Shown in pieces: positions 7,127-15,605 of a DNA stretch of 46,527 bases. Where the stretch lies: contig JADLAZ010000064.1 in assembly GCA_020849725.1 (NCBI GenBank), positions 1 through 46,527 on the forward strand, written 5' to 3'. The position numbers and the translations under genes were made by a program. Under the pieces are notes generated by a model that saw only the letters and a program-made list of their open reading frames with translations, searched no databases and was not told where the DNA came from. Position 1 is the stretch's first letter. Every line of letters starts with the position of its first letter. This stretch comes from Chloroflexota bacterium (lineage in GTDB: Bacteria; Chloroflexota; Chloroflexia; Thermomicrobiales; JADLAZ01).

Positions 7127-9145
7127 TTACGGTTTGCGGACAGCGACCGTGATTCTGGAGCCTCGTGGCATCAGCGTGCCGTAGTTGGGCGATGCGCTGA
7201 GAATGTGGCCCGGGCCGACGCGGTCAAATGCCGCGCGCTGGTCGGGTGGCACCATATCGCGTGTCTGCTCGGCGACCGGGCCGAGCTGCAAGCCAGCCTC
7301 CTCCAGGATCTGTTTGGCTTCGGCCAGCGGCTTGTTGAAGATATCGGGCACGCGCACCTGATCGCCGACGCTGATCACCAGCGTCACGGTGCTGCCAGCG
7401 GCGGTCGGCGCGCCGGCGACCGGATCGGTGCGGATCACTCGGCCGGTAGCAACCTCACGACTCGGCTCCTCCAGGCGTTTCGAGGCCAGGCCCAGGTCGG
7501 ACAGCAGCTTGGCCGCCAGCTCGGCCTCCTGATTACGCAGCTCGGGCACGGTTACCGCCTTGCCCCGGCTGAGGATGACACGCACGGTGCTACCGGCAGG
7601 CACGGGTGTCTCGGGCGCCGGGTTCTGGTCGACGATGCGGCCGGCCGGCACACGGTCGCTGAAGACACCCGGCTTCGTCTCCACCAGGGACACGCCAAAC
7701 GCCTGGACGGCCTGCTGGGCCTCTTCCAACGTCCGGCCACGCAGGTCGGGCAGGCGCGGCAATGGCGTGGCCGTGGCCGTCGGCGTGGCCGTGCCGGTGC
7801 TGGTCGCGGTGATCGTCGGCGTCGAGGCGGTGGCCGTCGTCGTGACAGTGGCCGTCGTCGCCAGGGTGGCGGTGGCCGTCGCGGTGGTCGCGCCGATGGC
7901 GCCGGCCGGCCTGGTCGGCGCGCCGGGCGCGGGTGTGGCGATCCCGCCGGGCAGCCCCCCGCCGGGCGTCGCCGGCTTACCGGCCTGACTGGTGATCGTA
8001 CTCGTCGGCGCCGGCGGGATGACGGTGCCGACGATGCGCGGCAGATAGGTGAAGGCGACGAACGTGAGGCCCAGCAGCAACCCCAGCCCGATCGCGCCGG
8101 CGACCCAGGTCAGGCAGCCGATGTCGTCGCGCGGGCGGGCGGCCGAGCCGACGCGTCGCCGCCGGCTGGCCGCCGTCGCGCGGGGCGTTGCGCCACTGCG
8201 ACTGTCGAGTGTCGTCCGGCCAGCCACCGGCGGCGAACTGCCAGCGGCCCGACCGCCGCCCGGCAACCGCTGGATCGGCACGGCCGCGGTGCGGGCGCCA
8301 GCGGCCAGTGTGGCGGCCGTGCGCGGCGAGCTGTAGTACTGGTAGTCGGCCAGGGCCTGCCCGAACGCATCAGCCGTCGGAAACCGGTCCTCTGGCCGCT
8401 TGCTCAGCGCCGTCAGCACGACCGTCTCCAGGCCGGCTGGCACCTGCGGATTGAAGGCGCGCAACCGCAGCGGCGTCTCATTGATGTGCTTGAGGGCGAT
8501 GCTGACCGGCGTCTCACCATCGAACGGCAGCCGGCCGGTCAGCATCTCGTACAGCACGACTCCGGCGGCGTAGATGTCCGACGCTGGCGTCGCCTCTTTG
8601 CCTTCGACCTGCTCGGGCGAGGCGTAGTGGACGGTACCCATGGCAATGCCGGTTGCCGTCAGGTTGATGTCGTGCAGGCCCTTGGCGATGCCGAAGTCGG
8701 CAACCTTGACGTGGCCCTCAGGCGTCACCAGGATGTTCTGTGGCTTGATATCGCGGTGGACCAGCCCGCGCTGGTGGGCATAGCCCAGCGCGGCGCAGAT
8801 CTGCCGGCCGAGATCGACCGCCTGGCGCGCACCGAGCGTGCCCTCAGCCCGGATCAGGTCCTTCAGATTGCGGCCGGGCACGTACTCCATGACGATGTAG
8901 TGCAGCCCGGCATCTTCGCCAACATCATAGATGTTGACGATATTCGGATGGGAGAGTGCGGCCGCTGACTGGGCTTCGCGGCGAAAGCGGCTGATGAAGC
9001 CAGCGTCGGCGACATACTGATCGCGCAGCGCCTTGACGGCCACCAGCCGGCCAAGCACCAGATCGCGGCCCTGATAGACGACGGCCATCCCGCCATCGCC
9101 GATGCGTTGCTCCAGTTCGTAGCGCCCGTTCAGGACCTGACCCAT
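7127..9145 (-). CDS. pknB: PASTA-domain Ser/Thr protein kinase (PknB-like)
   Basis: A 672-residue membrane kinase that senses peptidoglycan fragments or lipid II and phosphorylates cell-division and wall-synthesis proteins. The kinase domain covers residues 1-270: Gly-rich loop GDGGMAVVY, ATP Lys38 in AVKAL, catalytic loop HRDIKPQNIL (Asp132), VADFGIAKG (Asp150) and the APE-equivalent SPEQV. A single transmembrane helix lies at about 345-368, followed by a low-complexity Thr/Ala/Pro stretch (about 380-465). Three PASTA domains follow, each with GRI/GRV/GHI and the PxGSxVxVxxS pattern. It is followed in the same orientation by an amidase and a YceI gene, which fits a cell-envelope role. Confidence 0.95.
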   Translation of the reverse strand: MGQVLNGRYELEQRIGDGGMAVVYQGRDLVLGRLVAVKALRDQYVADAGFISRFRREAQSAAALSHPNIVNIYDVGEDAGLHYIVMEYVPGRNLKDLIRAEGTLGARQAVDLGRQICAALGYAHQRGLVHRDIKPQNILVTPEGHVKVADFGIAKGLHDINLTATGIAMGTVHYASPEQVEGKEATPASDIYAAGVVLYEMLTGRLPFDGETPVSIALKHINETPLRLRAFNPQVPAGLETVVLTALSKRPEDRFPTADAFGQALADYQYYSSPRTAATLAAGARTAAVPIQRLPGGGRAAGSSPPVAGRTTLDSRSGATPRATAASRRRRVGSAARPRDDIGCLTWVAGAIGLGLLLGLTFVAFTYLPRIVGTVIPPAPTSTITSQAGKPATPGGGLPGGIATPAPGAPTRPAGAIGATTATATATLATTATVTTTATASTPTITATSTGTATPTATATPLPRLPDLRGRTLEEAQQAVQAFGVSLVETKPGVFSDRVPAGRIVDQNPAPETPVPAGSTVRVILSRGKAVTVPELRNQEAELAAKLLSDLGLASKRLEEPSREVATGRVIRTDPVAGAPTAAGSTVTLVISVGDQVRVPDIFNKPLAEAKQILEEAGLQLGPVAEQTRDMVPPDQRAAFDRVGPGHILSASPNYGTLMPRGSRITVAVRKP

Positions 9146-9305
9146 GAATACCCCAGTGTGCGGCCGGGTCGTACTCGGCCGGCGCCCGCCAGCGAATTCT
9201 AGCCGGTCGGTTCAGCCGGAGCCAACGCGCCGCCTCGACCAGCGTACCGGTCGCGCCATTAAGACGCCGCGGCCAGCGGGGAGTTCCACTCAGCCCGGCC
9301 CTCGG

Positions 9306-10508
9306 CTACGGCAGCGTGATCGTCTCGAGCTGCGCCTGCGAGCGATGGACCCAGCCGGGACCATTCACCTCGGTCACCCAGATGCCGAACCAGTCGCCCT
9401 GGACCTCCGGCGCTTCCTGCCGCCGGCCACCTTCCAACGTCGCCAGCACCGCCGCGCCGAAGCTCGGCGCGGCATAGGCGGTGGCGCCGCCAGCGGCGGT
9501 CGTGATGACCAGCCCTGTCGCCGCGGGCCGCTCGCGCTCTCCCGGCGCCGGGCGCTCGTCCAGGAAGCGCACCACACCCTGCTCGATGCCGGCCACGACC
9601 CGTTCCATTTGTTCCAGCAGGAAAGCGCGATCGCCGGCGTGGGTCAGGTAGCCCATCTCGAGGATAGCTGCTGGCGTCGCTGGATCGATTGCGTGCATGC
9701 GCCGCCGGTTGTTGAAGGCATAGTAGCCAGTCATGTTGCGCGTGATCGCGTCCGACCAGGCCAGACCGGTTGACGCGCCGTACTCGGCGGTGAGCGCCCG
9801 CACCAGGTGGTCGTCGGTGGTGGGTAACCGAGTCCAGCGGCTGCGCGCGAGCTTGAAGCCGTGGGGCGTGCCCGAGGTACTCGCATCGGCGTGGATCGTC
9901 AGGAAGACATCGGCCCGGTAGGCCGGCGGAACCGTCGCCGGCAGCACATCGACGGTGTAGCCGCGCTCGCGCAATCGAGCGGCCAGGCGCTCCGTCACCG
10001 CCAAGTTGACGTCAACCTCGCGCACTCCGCCGCCCGAGCCACCAGTCGCGCCGCGCAGCCGGGACAGCTCGTCCGGCAACTCGTGGGAGCGCCAGTGGCC
10101 GACCTGCAGGCCGATGCGCGGTGGTCCCGCCTCAATCGGGGGCGACTGCGGAGCCGGCGCTGGTGGCGCTGCCGTGGGCGGCGTCACGACGACCGGAGGG
10201 GATGTCTCGGGCGTAGGCGCGGCGTCGGGAAGCGGCGTGGCCGCCGGCTCGGTCGCCGCCGGCTCGGTCGCCGCCGGCTCCGCTTCCAGCCGCACGCCCT
10301 CGGTCGGGTCGGCGGCCGCCAGGTGCGCCACCAGCGTGGCCGGCGCCCCGATGGTGGGCGCCGGCGCCGGGTTAGTCGAGGCGAGCGACGGCGGCGCGGT
10401 CGGGAGTACAGTCGCCCCGGCCAGCGCCAACGCCAACGCCAACGCCAGCAGGCCGGCCAGCGGCCACCAGCGGCGCGTGCGATCGCGATGAGCAAGCGGT
10501 GGCGGCAT
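9306..10508 (-). CDS. N-acetylmuramoyl-L-alanine amidase with SH3-like tail
   Basis: A 400-residue secreted amidase_3 enzyme that cleaves the bond between MurNAc and the stem peptide. An N-terminal signal sequence (RRWWPLAGLLALALALALAGATV) is followed by an Ala/Pro/Thr-rich spacer that includes a 15-bp tandem repeat encoding TEPAA three times. The catalytic domain begins at RIGLQVGHW (first zinc His) and has VREVDVNLAV (Glu), FLTIHADAS (His) and AILEMGYLTH (catalytic Glu). The last 65 residues resemble a bacterial SH3 domain (YAAPSFGAAVLATLEGG...VQGDWFGIWV). GGGGA lies upstream of the ATG. It is upstream of the PASTA kinase on the same strand. Confidence 0.88.
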   Translation of the reverse strand: MPPPLAHRDRTRRWWPLAGLLALALALALAGATVLPTAPPSLASTNPAPAPTIGAPATLVAHLAAADPTEGVRLEAEPAATEPAATEPAATPLPDAAPTPETSPPVVVTPPTAAPPAPAPQSPPIEAGPPRIGLQVGHWRSHELPDELSRLRGATGGSGGGVREVDVNLAVTERLAARLRERGYTVDVLPATVPPAYRADVFLTIHADASTSGTPHGFKLARSRWTRLPTTDDHLVRALTAEYGASTGLAWSDAITRNMTGYYAFNNRRRMHAIDPATPAAILEMGYLTHAGDRAFLLEQMERVVAGIEQGVVRFLDERPAPGERERPAATGLVITTAAGGATAYAAPSFGAAVLATLEGGRRQEAPEVQGDWFGIWVTEVNGPGWVHRSQAQLETITLP

Positions 10509-10517
10509 CGGCGTCCC

Positions 10518-11327
10518 CTAGACGGCGCTCCGGGTCGTCTTGAAGTCTAACTCCAGACTCATCTGGTCGTCGATGCTCAAGACCATGCCGACGATCGGCT
10601 TGGCGATATTAAAGTCAGCCAGGGTGAAGTTGGTCGTCGCCTGGCCGGTGACTTGCTCGGCTCCGAAGGTGGCGGTGATATCCCAGGTCATCGGCTTGGT
10701 CACGCCCTTGACGGTCATGTCGCCCATGAGCTGGAACTTGGCCTCGCCTGACGTCGGCAGCGGCGACGGCAGCCCCTTGGCTTCCTTAATGACGAACTCA
10801 GCGTTCGGGCTCTGCGCCGTATTCAGAACCTGGCCGCCTTGGATGAAATTGTCGCGGCGGCTCTGGTCCGTCTTCAGCGTGCGCAGGTCGACGGTGATCT
10901 TGGAACTCGCTCCGTCGATGGCGCCGGTTGGCGACAAGACGATCTTGCCGGTCACGGCCGATGTCGTGCCGATGACATCACTGGGCAGGTTGCGGCCCAC
11001 CAGTTGCTCGCGCGCCTTGTAGCGCGCCTCGCTGCCCTCAGCCAGCGTGAGGGTGATCGCCCCGGCGGCTGGTTTGGCCGCCGAGGCGGCGCCAGCGGTC
11101 GGCGTTGCCGCTGGTGGACTGGCCGCCGGCTTGGTCGCGGCGGCGGCCGGCACGGTAGTGGGCGCGACAGTCGCCGCTGGTTTGGTCGGCTCGGCGGCGG
11201 GTTTGGCGGCTTCGGTCGGCGCGGTCGTCGGCGCGGGCGGTGTCGTGCCGCAGGCCGCCAGCACCAGCACGCTTGCGGTCAGCACGACGCCCAGCATCCG
11301 GCGCAGTAGTCCAGGGACACCTGTCAC
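10518..11327 (-). CDS. YceI-family lipoprotein
   Basis: A 269-residue lipoprotein. The GTG start at 11327 is preceded by AAGGAG and gives a signal peptide ending in VLVLAAC. An Ala/Pro/Thr-rich linker of about 65 residues leads to a YceI lipocalin-like barrel that binds isoprenoid-type ligands in the known structures. Family marks are SDVIGTTSAVTGKIVL, the KITVDLRTLKTDQSRRDNFI segment, MGDMTVKGVTKPMTWDI and the closing LADFNIAKP. The ligand is unknown. The stop lies 9 bases before the amidase start, so they are probably co-transcribed. Confidence 0.88.
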   Translation of the reverse strand: MTGVPGLLRRMLGVVLTASVLVLAACGTTPPAPTTAPTEAAKPAAEPTKPAATVAPTTVPAAAATKPAASPPAATPTAGAASAAKPAAGAITLTLAEGSEARYKAREQLVGRNLPSDVIGTTSAVTGKIVLSPTGAIDGASSKITVDLRTLKTDQSRRDNFIQGGQVLNTAQSPNAEFVIKEAKGLPSPLPTSGEAKFQLMGDMTVKGVTKPMTWDITATFGAEQVTGQATTNFTLADFNIAKPIVGMVLSIDDQMSLELDFKTTRSAV

Positions 11328-11472
11328 GATGCGTCTCTCCTTGGGGCATGGCAACGTTCCAACGAGAGCGACGCCGTTGTCGATCCGTCGCGACTATACG
11401 GGGGTCGGCTGAACTACAGGTGAGCCGGAGATAAGCTGTAGGTAAGAGGCTCGGCAGAGAGATCGAGATAGC

Positions 11473-11494
11473 GGCCAGGCTCATGGGCCTGGCC
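11473..11494. promoter_or_regulatory. Inverted repeat between the divergent YceI and rpe genes
   Basis: GGCCAGGC (11473-11480) and GCCTGGCC (11487-11494) form perfect 8-bp arms around a 6-nt spacer. It lies in the 240-bp divergent intergenic region, 75 bases before rpe. It may be an operator or a 5'UTR hairpin; no family is recognised. Confidence 0.35.
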
Positions 11495-11568
11495 GATTGC
11501 CAGCGCGGTGGCGGCTGTGGCAGCATGGCTACGATCGCCCCAATGACGGGGCCGCGCGAGGGAGCAGC

Positions 11569-12240
11569 ATGATCGAGATCGCGCCGTCGATCCTGGCCGC
11601 CGATTTCACTCGTCTGGGCGAGCAGGTGCACGAGGCGCTGGCCGCGGGCGTCCGGCGCATTCACGTCGACGTCATGGATGGCCAGTTCGTGCCGAGCATC
11701 AGCATGGGACCGCTGGTGTGCGCCGCGCTGCGCCCCCTGGCGGCGCGCTTCGGGGCGCTCCTGGAGGTGCATCTGATGGTCGTGGCCGCCGAGCGGCACG
11801 TGGCCGACTTCCGGGCCGCCGGCGCCGATCTGATCCTGGTGCATGTCGAGTCGGAGCCACACCTGTTCCGCACCATCCAGTCGATCCGGGCGCTAGGCGC
11901 ACGCCCTGGCGTCGTTCTTAGCCCGGCCAGCCCGCTGGCCTTGCTCGAAGAAGTGCTGCCGGTGATCGATCAGGTGCTGGTGATGACCGTCGACCCGGGC
12001 GCCGGCGGCCAGCCGCTGATCCCGCTGACGTTGGACAAGGTCGCCCGCCTGCGCGACCTGCTGGCGGCGCGCGGGCTGGAGACGATCACTATTGAGGTCG
12101 ACGGCGGCATCAACCACGCCACAATCGCCGCGGCCGCGACCGCCGGAGCGACGCTAGCCGTCGCCGGCTCGGCCGTCTTCAACACCCACGGCACGGTCGC
12201 TGAGAACCTCCAGGCGCTGCGCGCCGCTGCGAACGCGTAG
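11569..12240 (+). CDS. rpe: Ribulose-phosphate 3-epimerase
   Basis: A 223-residue TIM-barrel enzyme that interconverts ribulose 5-phosphate and xylulose 5-phosphate in the pentose phosphate and Calvin pathways. Landmarks are IAPSILAADFTRLGEQV at the N-terminus, HVDVMDGQFVPSISMGP (metal-binding His/Asp), LEVHLMV, MTVDPGAGGQPLIP (the usual phosphate-loop region, with Asp) and EVDGGINHATI with the second catalytic Asp. The ATG at 11569 follows GAGGGAG. The DUF815 ATPase gene lies 44 bases downstream on the same strand. No other pentose phosphate gene is in the window. Confidence 0.96.
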   Translation: MIEIAPSILAADFTRLGEQVHEALAAGVRRIHVDVMDGQFVPSISMGPLVCAALRPLAARFGALLEVHLMVVAAERHVADFRAAGADLILVHVESEPHLFRTIQSIRALGARPGVVLSPASPLALLEEVLPVIDQVLVMTVDPGAGGQPLIPLTLDKVARLRDLLAARGLETITIEVDGGINHATIAAAATAGATLAVAGSAVFNTHGTVAENLQALRAAANA

Positions 12241-12284
12241 TCTCCCGGGACGCCCGGCCGTGCTAAAATCCGCTCGGGCTGGCG

Positions 12285-13694
12285 GTGGCGCACAGCGAAC
12301 TCGGGGGCACGCGAGCGGTGCGGGAGACGATCTCTGACAGTGCGGGTTTGCTGCGCGAGGCGCGGCAGGCCATCAGCCGGCTGGTCCTCTTTCGCGGTGC
12401 ACTCGACACACCGATCGGTCGCGCCTTCGTCACTCTGCTCGATCACGCGACGATGCGTGGCGCCTCGGCGCCGACGATCGCCCACGACTACGGTCACCTA
12501 TTCGCGCTGCTGGCGGAGGCGGTCGAGCTGGGGCACGGTCCGCTCGTCGGCGATGCCTGGCAGGACCACCTGCTGCGCCAGGTGCTGACCGACGACAACC
12601 CGTTCAGTCGCAAGGCGCAGCGGGCCGGAGCGCCGATGGGCGCATCGTTGAAGGCGGCTGCCGCGCGCGACCTGTCCGTGCTGCAGTTGCTGTTTCAGCT
12701 CGACACTCACACGCTCCTGCCGGCGCTGGCCAGTCTCGATCCCGAGGAGATGCGCGACGCGCTCCTGCCCTGGGACGCGCTGGCGCCGCTCGACGCCGAT
12801 CGCCCGGCTGATCTGCTGGCGGCGATGCGCTGGCTGGCCGCCGCGCCCGATTGGAGCTGCGTCGTGGCCGACCTCGCCGCCTACGTCGGCCGCGTCGGCT
12901 CCGGGCTGTTCGCGCGCTACCACGCCTTCCGGTGGGCGCCGGCCGCTGACGGCGGCACGCTCGCCGGCGTGGATTGGCCCGATCCGATCCGACTCGAGGA
13001 CCTGATCGGTTACGAGCGGGAGCGTGCGCCGCTGCTGCGCAACACCGAGCAATTTCTGGCTGGCTTCCGAGCCAACAACGCCCTCCTCTACGGCGACCGC
13101 GGCACCGGCAAGTCGTCGACGGTCAAGGCGCTGCTCAACGAGTACGGCAACCATGGCCTGCGGCTGGTCGAGGTGCCGCGCCGCGCGCTCGACGACCTGC
13201 CGGCCGTCGTCGCCCAGTTGCGCGGCCGGCCGGAGCGCTTCGTCATCTTCGTCGACGATCTGGCCGTTGGCGGCGCCGAGGAGCGCCACCTCGACCTCAA
13301 GGTATTGCTCGAGGGCGGCATCGAGCATCACCCGGACAATGTCGTCGTCTACGTCACCTCGAACCGCCGGCACCTGATGCGCGAGTACTTCACGCCCGAT
13401 CGTGGGCTGATCGACGCCAGCGGCGAGATCCGGCCCGGTGAGACGGTGCAGGAGTCGCTTTCGCTGGCAGACCGCTTCGGCCTGGTGGTCACCTTCCTGG
13501 CGCCGACCCAGGACCGCTACCTCGACATTGTGGCGGCACTGGCCGCGCAGCGCCGCCTGCCGGTCGCCGGCGACGATCTCAGCCGGCAGGCCCTGCAGTG
13601 GGCGAACCGCCACAACGGCCTATCCGGCCGCACGGCGCGCCAGTTCGTCGATCACCTGGCCGGTGAGCTGGGCCTGGCCGGCGCGTCCGCCTGA
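12285..13694 (+). CDS. DUF815-family P-loop ATPase
   Basis: A 469-residue protein with a helical N-terminal region of about 260 residues followed by a DUF815 AAA+-like ATPase module. The module has LLYGDRGTGKSSTVKALLNEY (Walker A), FVIFVDDLAVG (Walker B) and VYVTSNRRHLMREYF, a sensor-1-like segment typical of this family. The C-terminal part (LADRFGLVVTFLAPTQDRYLDIV) is also characteristic. The cellular role of DUF815 proteins is not established. The start is the GTG at 12285; a second GTG at 12318 is possible, and neither has a strong ribosome-binding site. It follows rpe by 44 bases. Confidence 0.85.
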   Translation: MAHSELGGTRAVRETISDSAGLLREARQAISRLVLFRGALDTPIGRAFVTLLDHATMRGASAPTIAHDYGHLFALLAEAVELGHGPLVGDAWQDHLLRQVLTDDNPFSRKAQRAGAPMGASLKAAAARDLSVLQLLFQLDTHTLLPALASLDPEEMRDALLPWDALAPLDADRPADLLAAMRWLAAAPDWSCVVADLAAYVGRVGSGLFARYHAFRWAPAADGGTLAGVDWPDPIRLEDLIGYERERAPLLRNTEQFLAGFRANNALLYGDRGTGKSSTVKALLNEYGNHGLRLVEVPRRALDDLPAVVAQLRGRPERFVIFVDDLAVGGAEERHLDLKVLLEGGIEHHPDNVVVYVTSNRRHLMREYFTPDRGLIDASGEIRPGETVQESLSLADRFGLVVTFLAPTQDRYLDIVAALAAQRRLPVAGDDLSRQALQWANRHNGLSGRTARQFVDHLAGELGLAGASA

Positions 13695-13745
13695 GCGCGC
13701 CCTCCGGCGCCGTTCCGGGCCGCCTGGCGCCCTGGCGCGGCCCGG

Positions 13746-13922
13746 TCAGCCGGCGGCAGGGGCGGGACGTGGCGCGCGGGTTCGGCTCGGCCGCGCCGGC
13801 GGGGGCGGCGGCGCAGCCGGCGCCACGACGACGACCCGCGCCGCGCGCTCTCGCTCCTTGAGCTGCGCCTGGGCCTTGCGGTGCTTGAGACGCACGTTGC
13901 GCGCCTTCGAGTTCTTCGGCAT
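13746..13922 (-). CDS. Small basic protein (58 aa), conserved-type hypothetical
   Basis: From the ATG at 13922, preceded by AGGAGAG, the protein begins MPKNSKARNVRLKHRKAQAQ and continues as a Lys/Arg-rich helix, then ends in a Pro/Ala/Arg-rich tail. The start of this sequence resembles short uncharacterised proteins often seen in Chloroflexota and other high-GC bacteria. The basic helix suggests nucleic-acid or ribosome binding, but this is inference. It converges with the DUF815 gene. Confidence 0.6.
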   Translation of the reverse strand: MPKNSKARNVRLKHRKAQAQLKERERAARVVVVAPAAPPPPPARPSRTRAPRPAPAAG

Positions 13923-14158
13923 TGGCTCTCTCCTGCTGACGTGGCGCGTGCGGCGCTCACCCACGGCCGCAGCACGAACACGGCGTGGCCGCCAAGTATA
14001 CCGCGCCGCTCGTTGGCGCGAACTCGGCTGCCGGCGCGCACCATCGCGTGATGCCCGCCAGTGCTTACGGTCGGCCGGTGTCGGCTCGTGGTGCAGCGAC
14101 CAGTGGCGCGTGGCGGGGGCACGCTATCGAGTGATGGCATTGGGAAGGAGCCTCACCC

Positions 14159-14190
14159 GTCCCCTCTGCCACCGCGGTGGGAGAGGGGAC
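14159..14190. repeat. Interspersed hairpin repeat (GTCCCCTC...GAGGGGAC type)
   Basis: GTCCCCTCTGCCACC (14159-14173) pairs imperfectly with GGTGGGAGAGGGGAC (14176-14190). Translated, the surrounding DNA reads PHPSPLPPRWERG. That string is familiar from spurious ORFs over a dispersed intergenic repeat in many high-GC genomes. The rest of the gap 13980-14245 holds no supported gene. Confidence 0.55.
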
Positions 14191-14245
14191 CGATGCGACC
14201 GGCCGAAGGGGTGCGCCACGAGCGAGGAGCGCAGCCCCGTGTCGC

Positions 14246-14917
14246 CTACCGCTCGCTCAGGTAGCGATCGAGCGTCATGCCCGGCTGGCGCAGGCGGGTG
14301 AAGAAGGCGCCCTCGGTGCGGCGCACCTCCGCGGCCTTGTCGTAGACCTGGTCGGCGACCTCGGCCGGGATGACGATGACGCCATTGACGTCGGCGTGGA
14401 TGATGTCGCCGGGCCGGACGGTCATGCCGTCGATGACGACCGGGCTGCCGATGTCGAGCCAGCGGATGCGGCCGTGCATCGGCGACAGGCCGGCGGCCCA
14501 GCAGGCCAGCGGCACGGCGCGGACGCCCTCGATGTCGCGGATGCTGCCGTTGGTGACGAAACCGGCCGCGCCGGCCATCACCATCGTCGTGCCCATGCCG
14601 TCGCCGATGGTGACGGTGTGGCGCGGGCGCGGCCCGACCGACTCGAGGACGGCGAAGGCGGGCGCGTTCTGCGACACCGCCTGCATCTGGCGCAGCCAGT
14701 CGGTGAACAGGCTGGGCGGTCGGTCGGTGCCGGCGGTGGTCGTGTCCATGCGGGCGGTGACGGCGATGCCGACGCGCACGCCCATCTCCGGCATCAGCGC
14801 CCGCACGTCCGGCCCGGCGTAGCCGACGGTCGGGTCCTGCAGGCCGAGCAGCTCCAGCCCATTGGCGACGGTCGGTGAATCGAATTCGACCAGCCGGGTG
14901 ACATTGCTCCAGTTCAC
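14246..14917 (-). CDS. RraA-like protein (HMG/oxaloacetate aldolase family)
   Basis: A 223-residue member of the RraA/4-hydroxy-4-methyl-2-oxoglutarate aldolase family. These proteins bind a divalent metal and cleave 2-oxo-4-hydroxy acids, or in enterobacteria inhibit RNase E. The signature lies in GDGMGTTMVMAGAAGFVTNG followed by SIRDIEGVRAVPLACWA, with the GxxRD catalytic Arg-Asp pair. The C-terminal PGDIIHADVNGVIVIPAEV is also typical. The GTG start at 14917 is chosen because GGAGGAGACAGG precedes it. The substrate is unknown; aldolase activity is more likely than RNase regulation outside enterobacteria. Confidence 0.82.
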   Translation of the reverse strand: MNWSNVTRLVEFDSPTVANGLELLGLQDPTVGYAGPDVRALMPEMGVRVGIAVTARMDTTTAGTDRPPSLFTDWLRQMQAVSQNAPAFAVLESVGPRPRHTVTIGDGMGTTMVMAGAAGFVTNGSIRDIEGVRAVPLACWAAGLSPMHGRIRWLDIGSPVVIDGMTVRPGDIIHADVNGVIVIPAEVADQVYDKAAEVRRTEGAFFTRLRQPGMTLDRYLSER

Positions 14918-15028
14918 TCCTGTCTCCTCCGTGCGTGTGCGACAGCCGGACACTTCCCACGCTGGCAGCCGGTGACGAGCGCGGGGCGGCCAGTGTCGCA
15001 TTGCCGGCGGCGTCGTCGCAAGCCACGG

Positions 15029-15582
15029 CTACGACCCGCCCAGCGAGCGTCCGAGATCGACCAGCCCGGTCCAGCCGATGGCGAGCAACCCAGCGCCCAC
15101 ACCGACCAGCACCGCCGTGATCAGGCAGCCACCGACCTGGCCGCGGGGCAGGCGCCGCTCCAGCGTCGCCGCGTCCGGTCGCTCGGGATCGACGTAGACC
15201 GGCACGGTGGCGCCGGGTGGGTAGGATCGCAGCGCTTTCTCAGCCTCGTCGCGCAGCCAGCGGTGATAGCCCCAGGAGACGAAGTCCAGGCGCGTGCCGG
15301 TCCGTGCCTGTTCCCCGACCTGGTACTGATAGGTGACCGCTGGGATGTAGCTGCGGCGGCGGCCGGCCCTTCGGTGCGGACATCGGCGGTGAGGACCGTG
15401 GCGGTGGCAGCGGGCCAGCGCCGGCTGGCCAGCGCCGTCCGCCAGGTGCGCAGATCGTCGCGCAGGCCGCGCAGCCCCATCCAGACGCAGAAGAGGCCGA
15501 AGCCGCCGAAGGCGAGCACGATCGCCAGGCCGATGATGAAGCCCAGGCCCCGCTCGGTCGCTGGGTCGATGGCCGCGATCAT
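15029..15582 (-). pseudogene. DUF3592-type membrane protein, frameshifted
   Basis: Two overlapping minus-strand frames together make one DUF3592 protein. The 5' part (from ATG 15582) gives a transmembrane helix (GFIIGLAIVLAFGGFGLFCVWM) and then RRWPAATATVLTADVRTEG. The sequence then continues in another frame with SYIPAVTYQYQVGEQARTGT, YPPGATVPVYVDPERPDAATL and a second transmembrane segment (CLITAVLVGVGAGLLAIGW). The switch falls at about 15346-15372 in a run of GCC repeats, consistent with a one-base loss (or two-base gain). It may be a true pseudogene or a sequencing error in a GC-rich run. The 5' end is 24 bases from the last CRISPR repeat. Confidence 0.75.
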
Positions 15583-15605
15583 AGGGCGCCTCGGAACTGA
15601 GCAGT

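Noticed and set aside
7205..8968. 587-codon plus-strand ORF antisense to the PASTA kinase
   Set aside because: High GC gives long antisense frames. The minus-strand frame has complete kinase and PASTA motifs; this one is a low-complexity Arg/Gly/Asp string.
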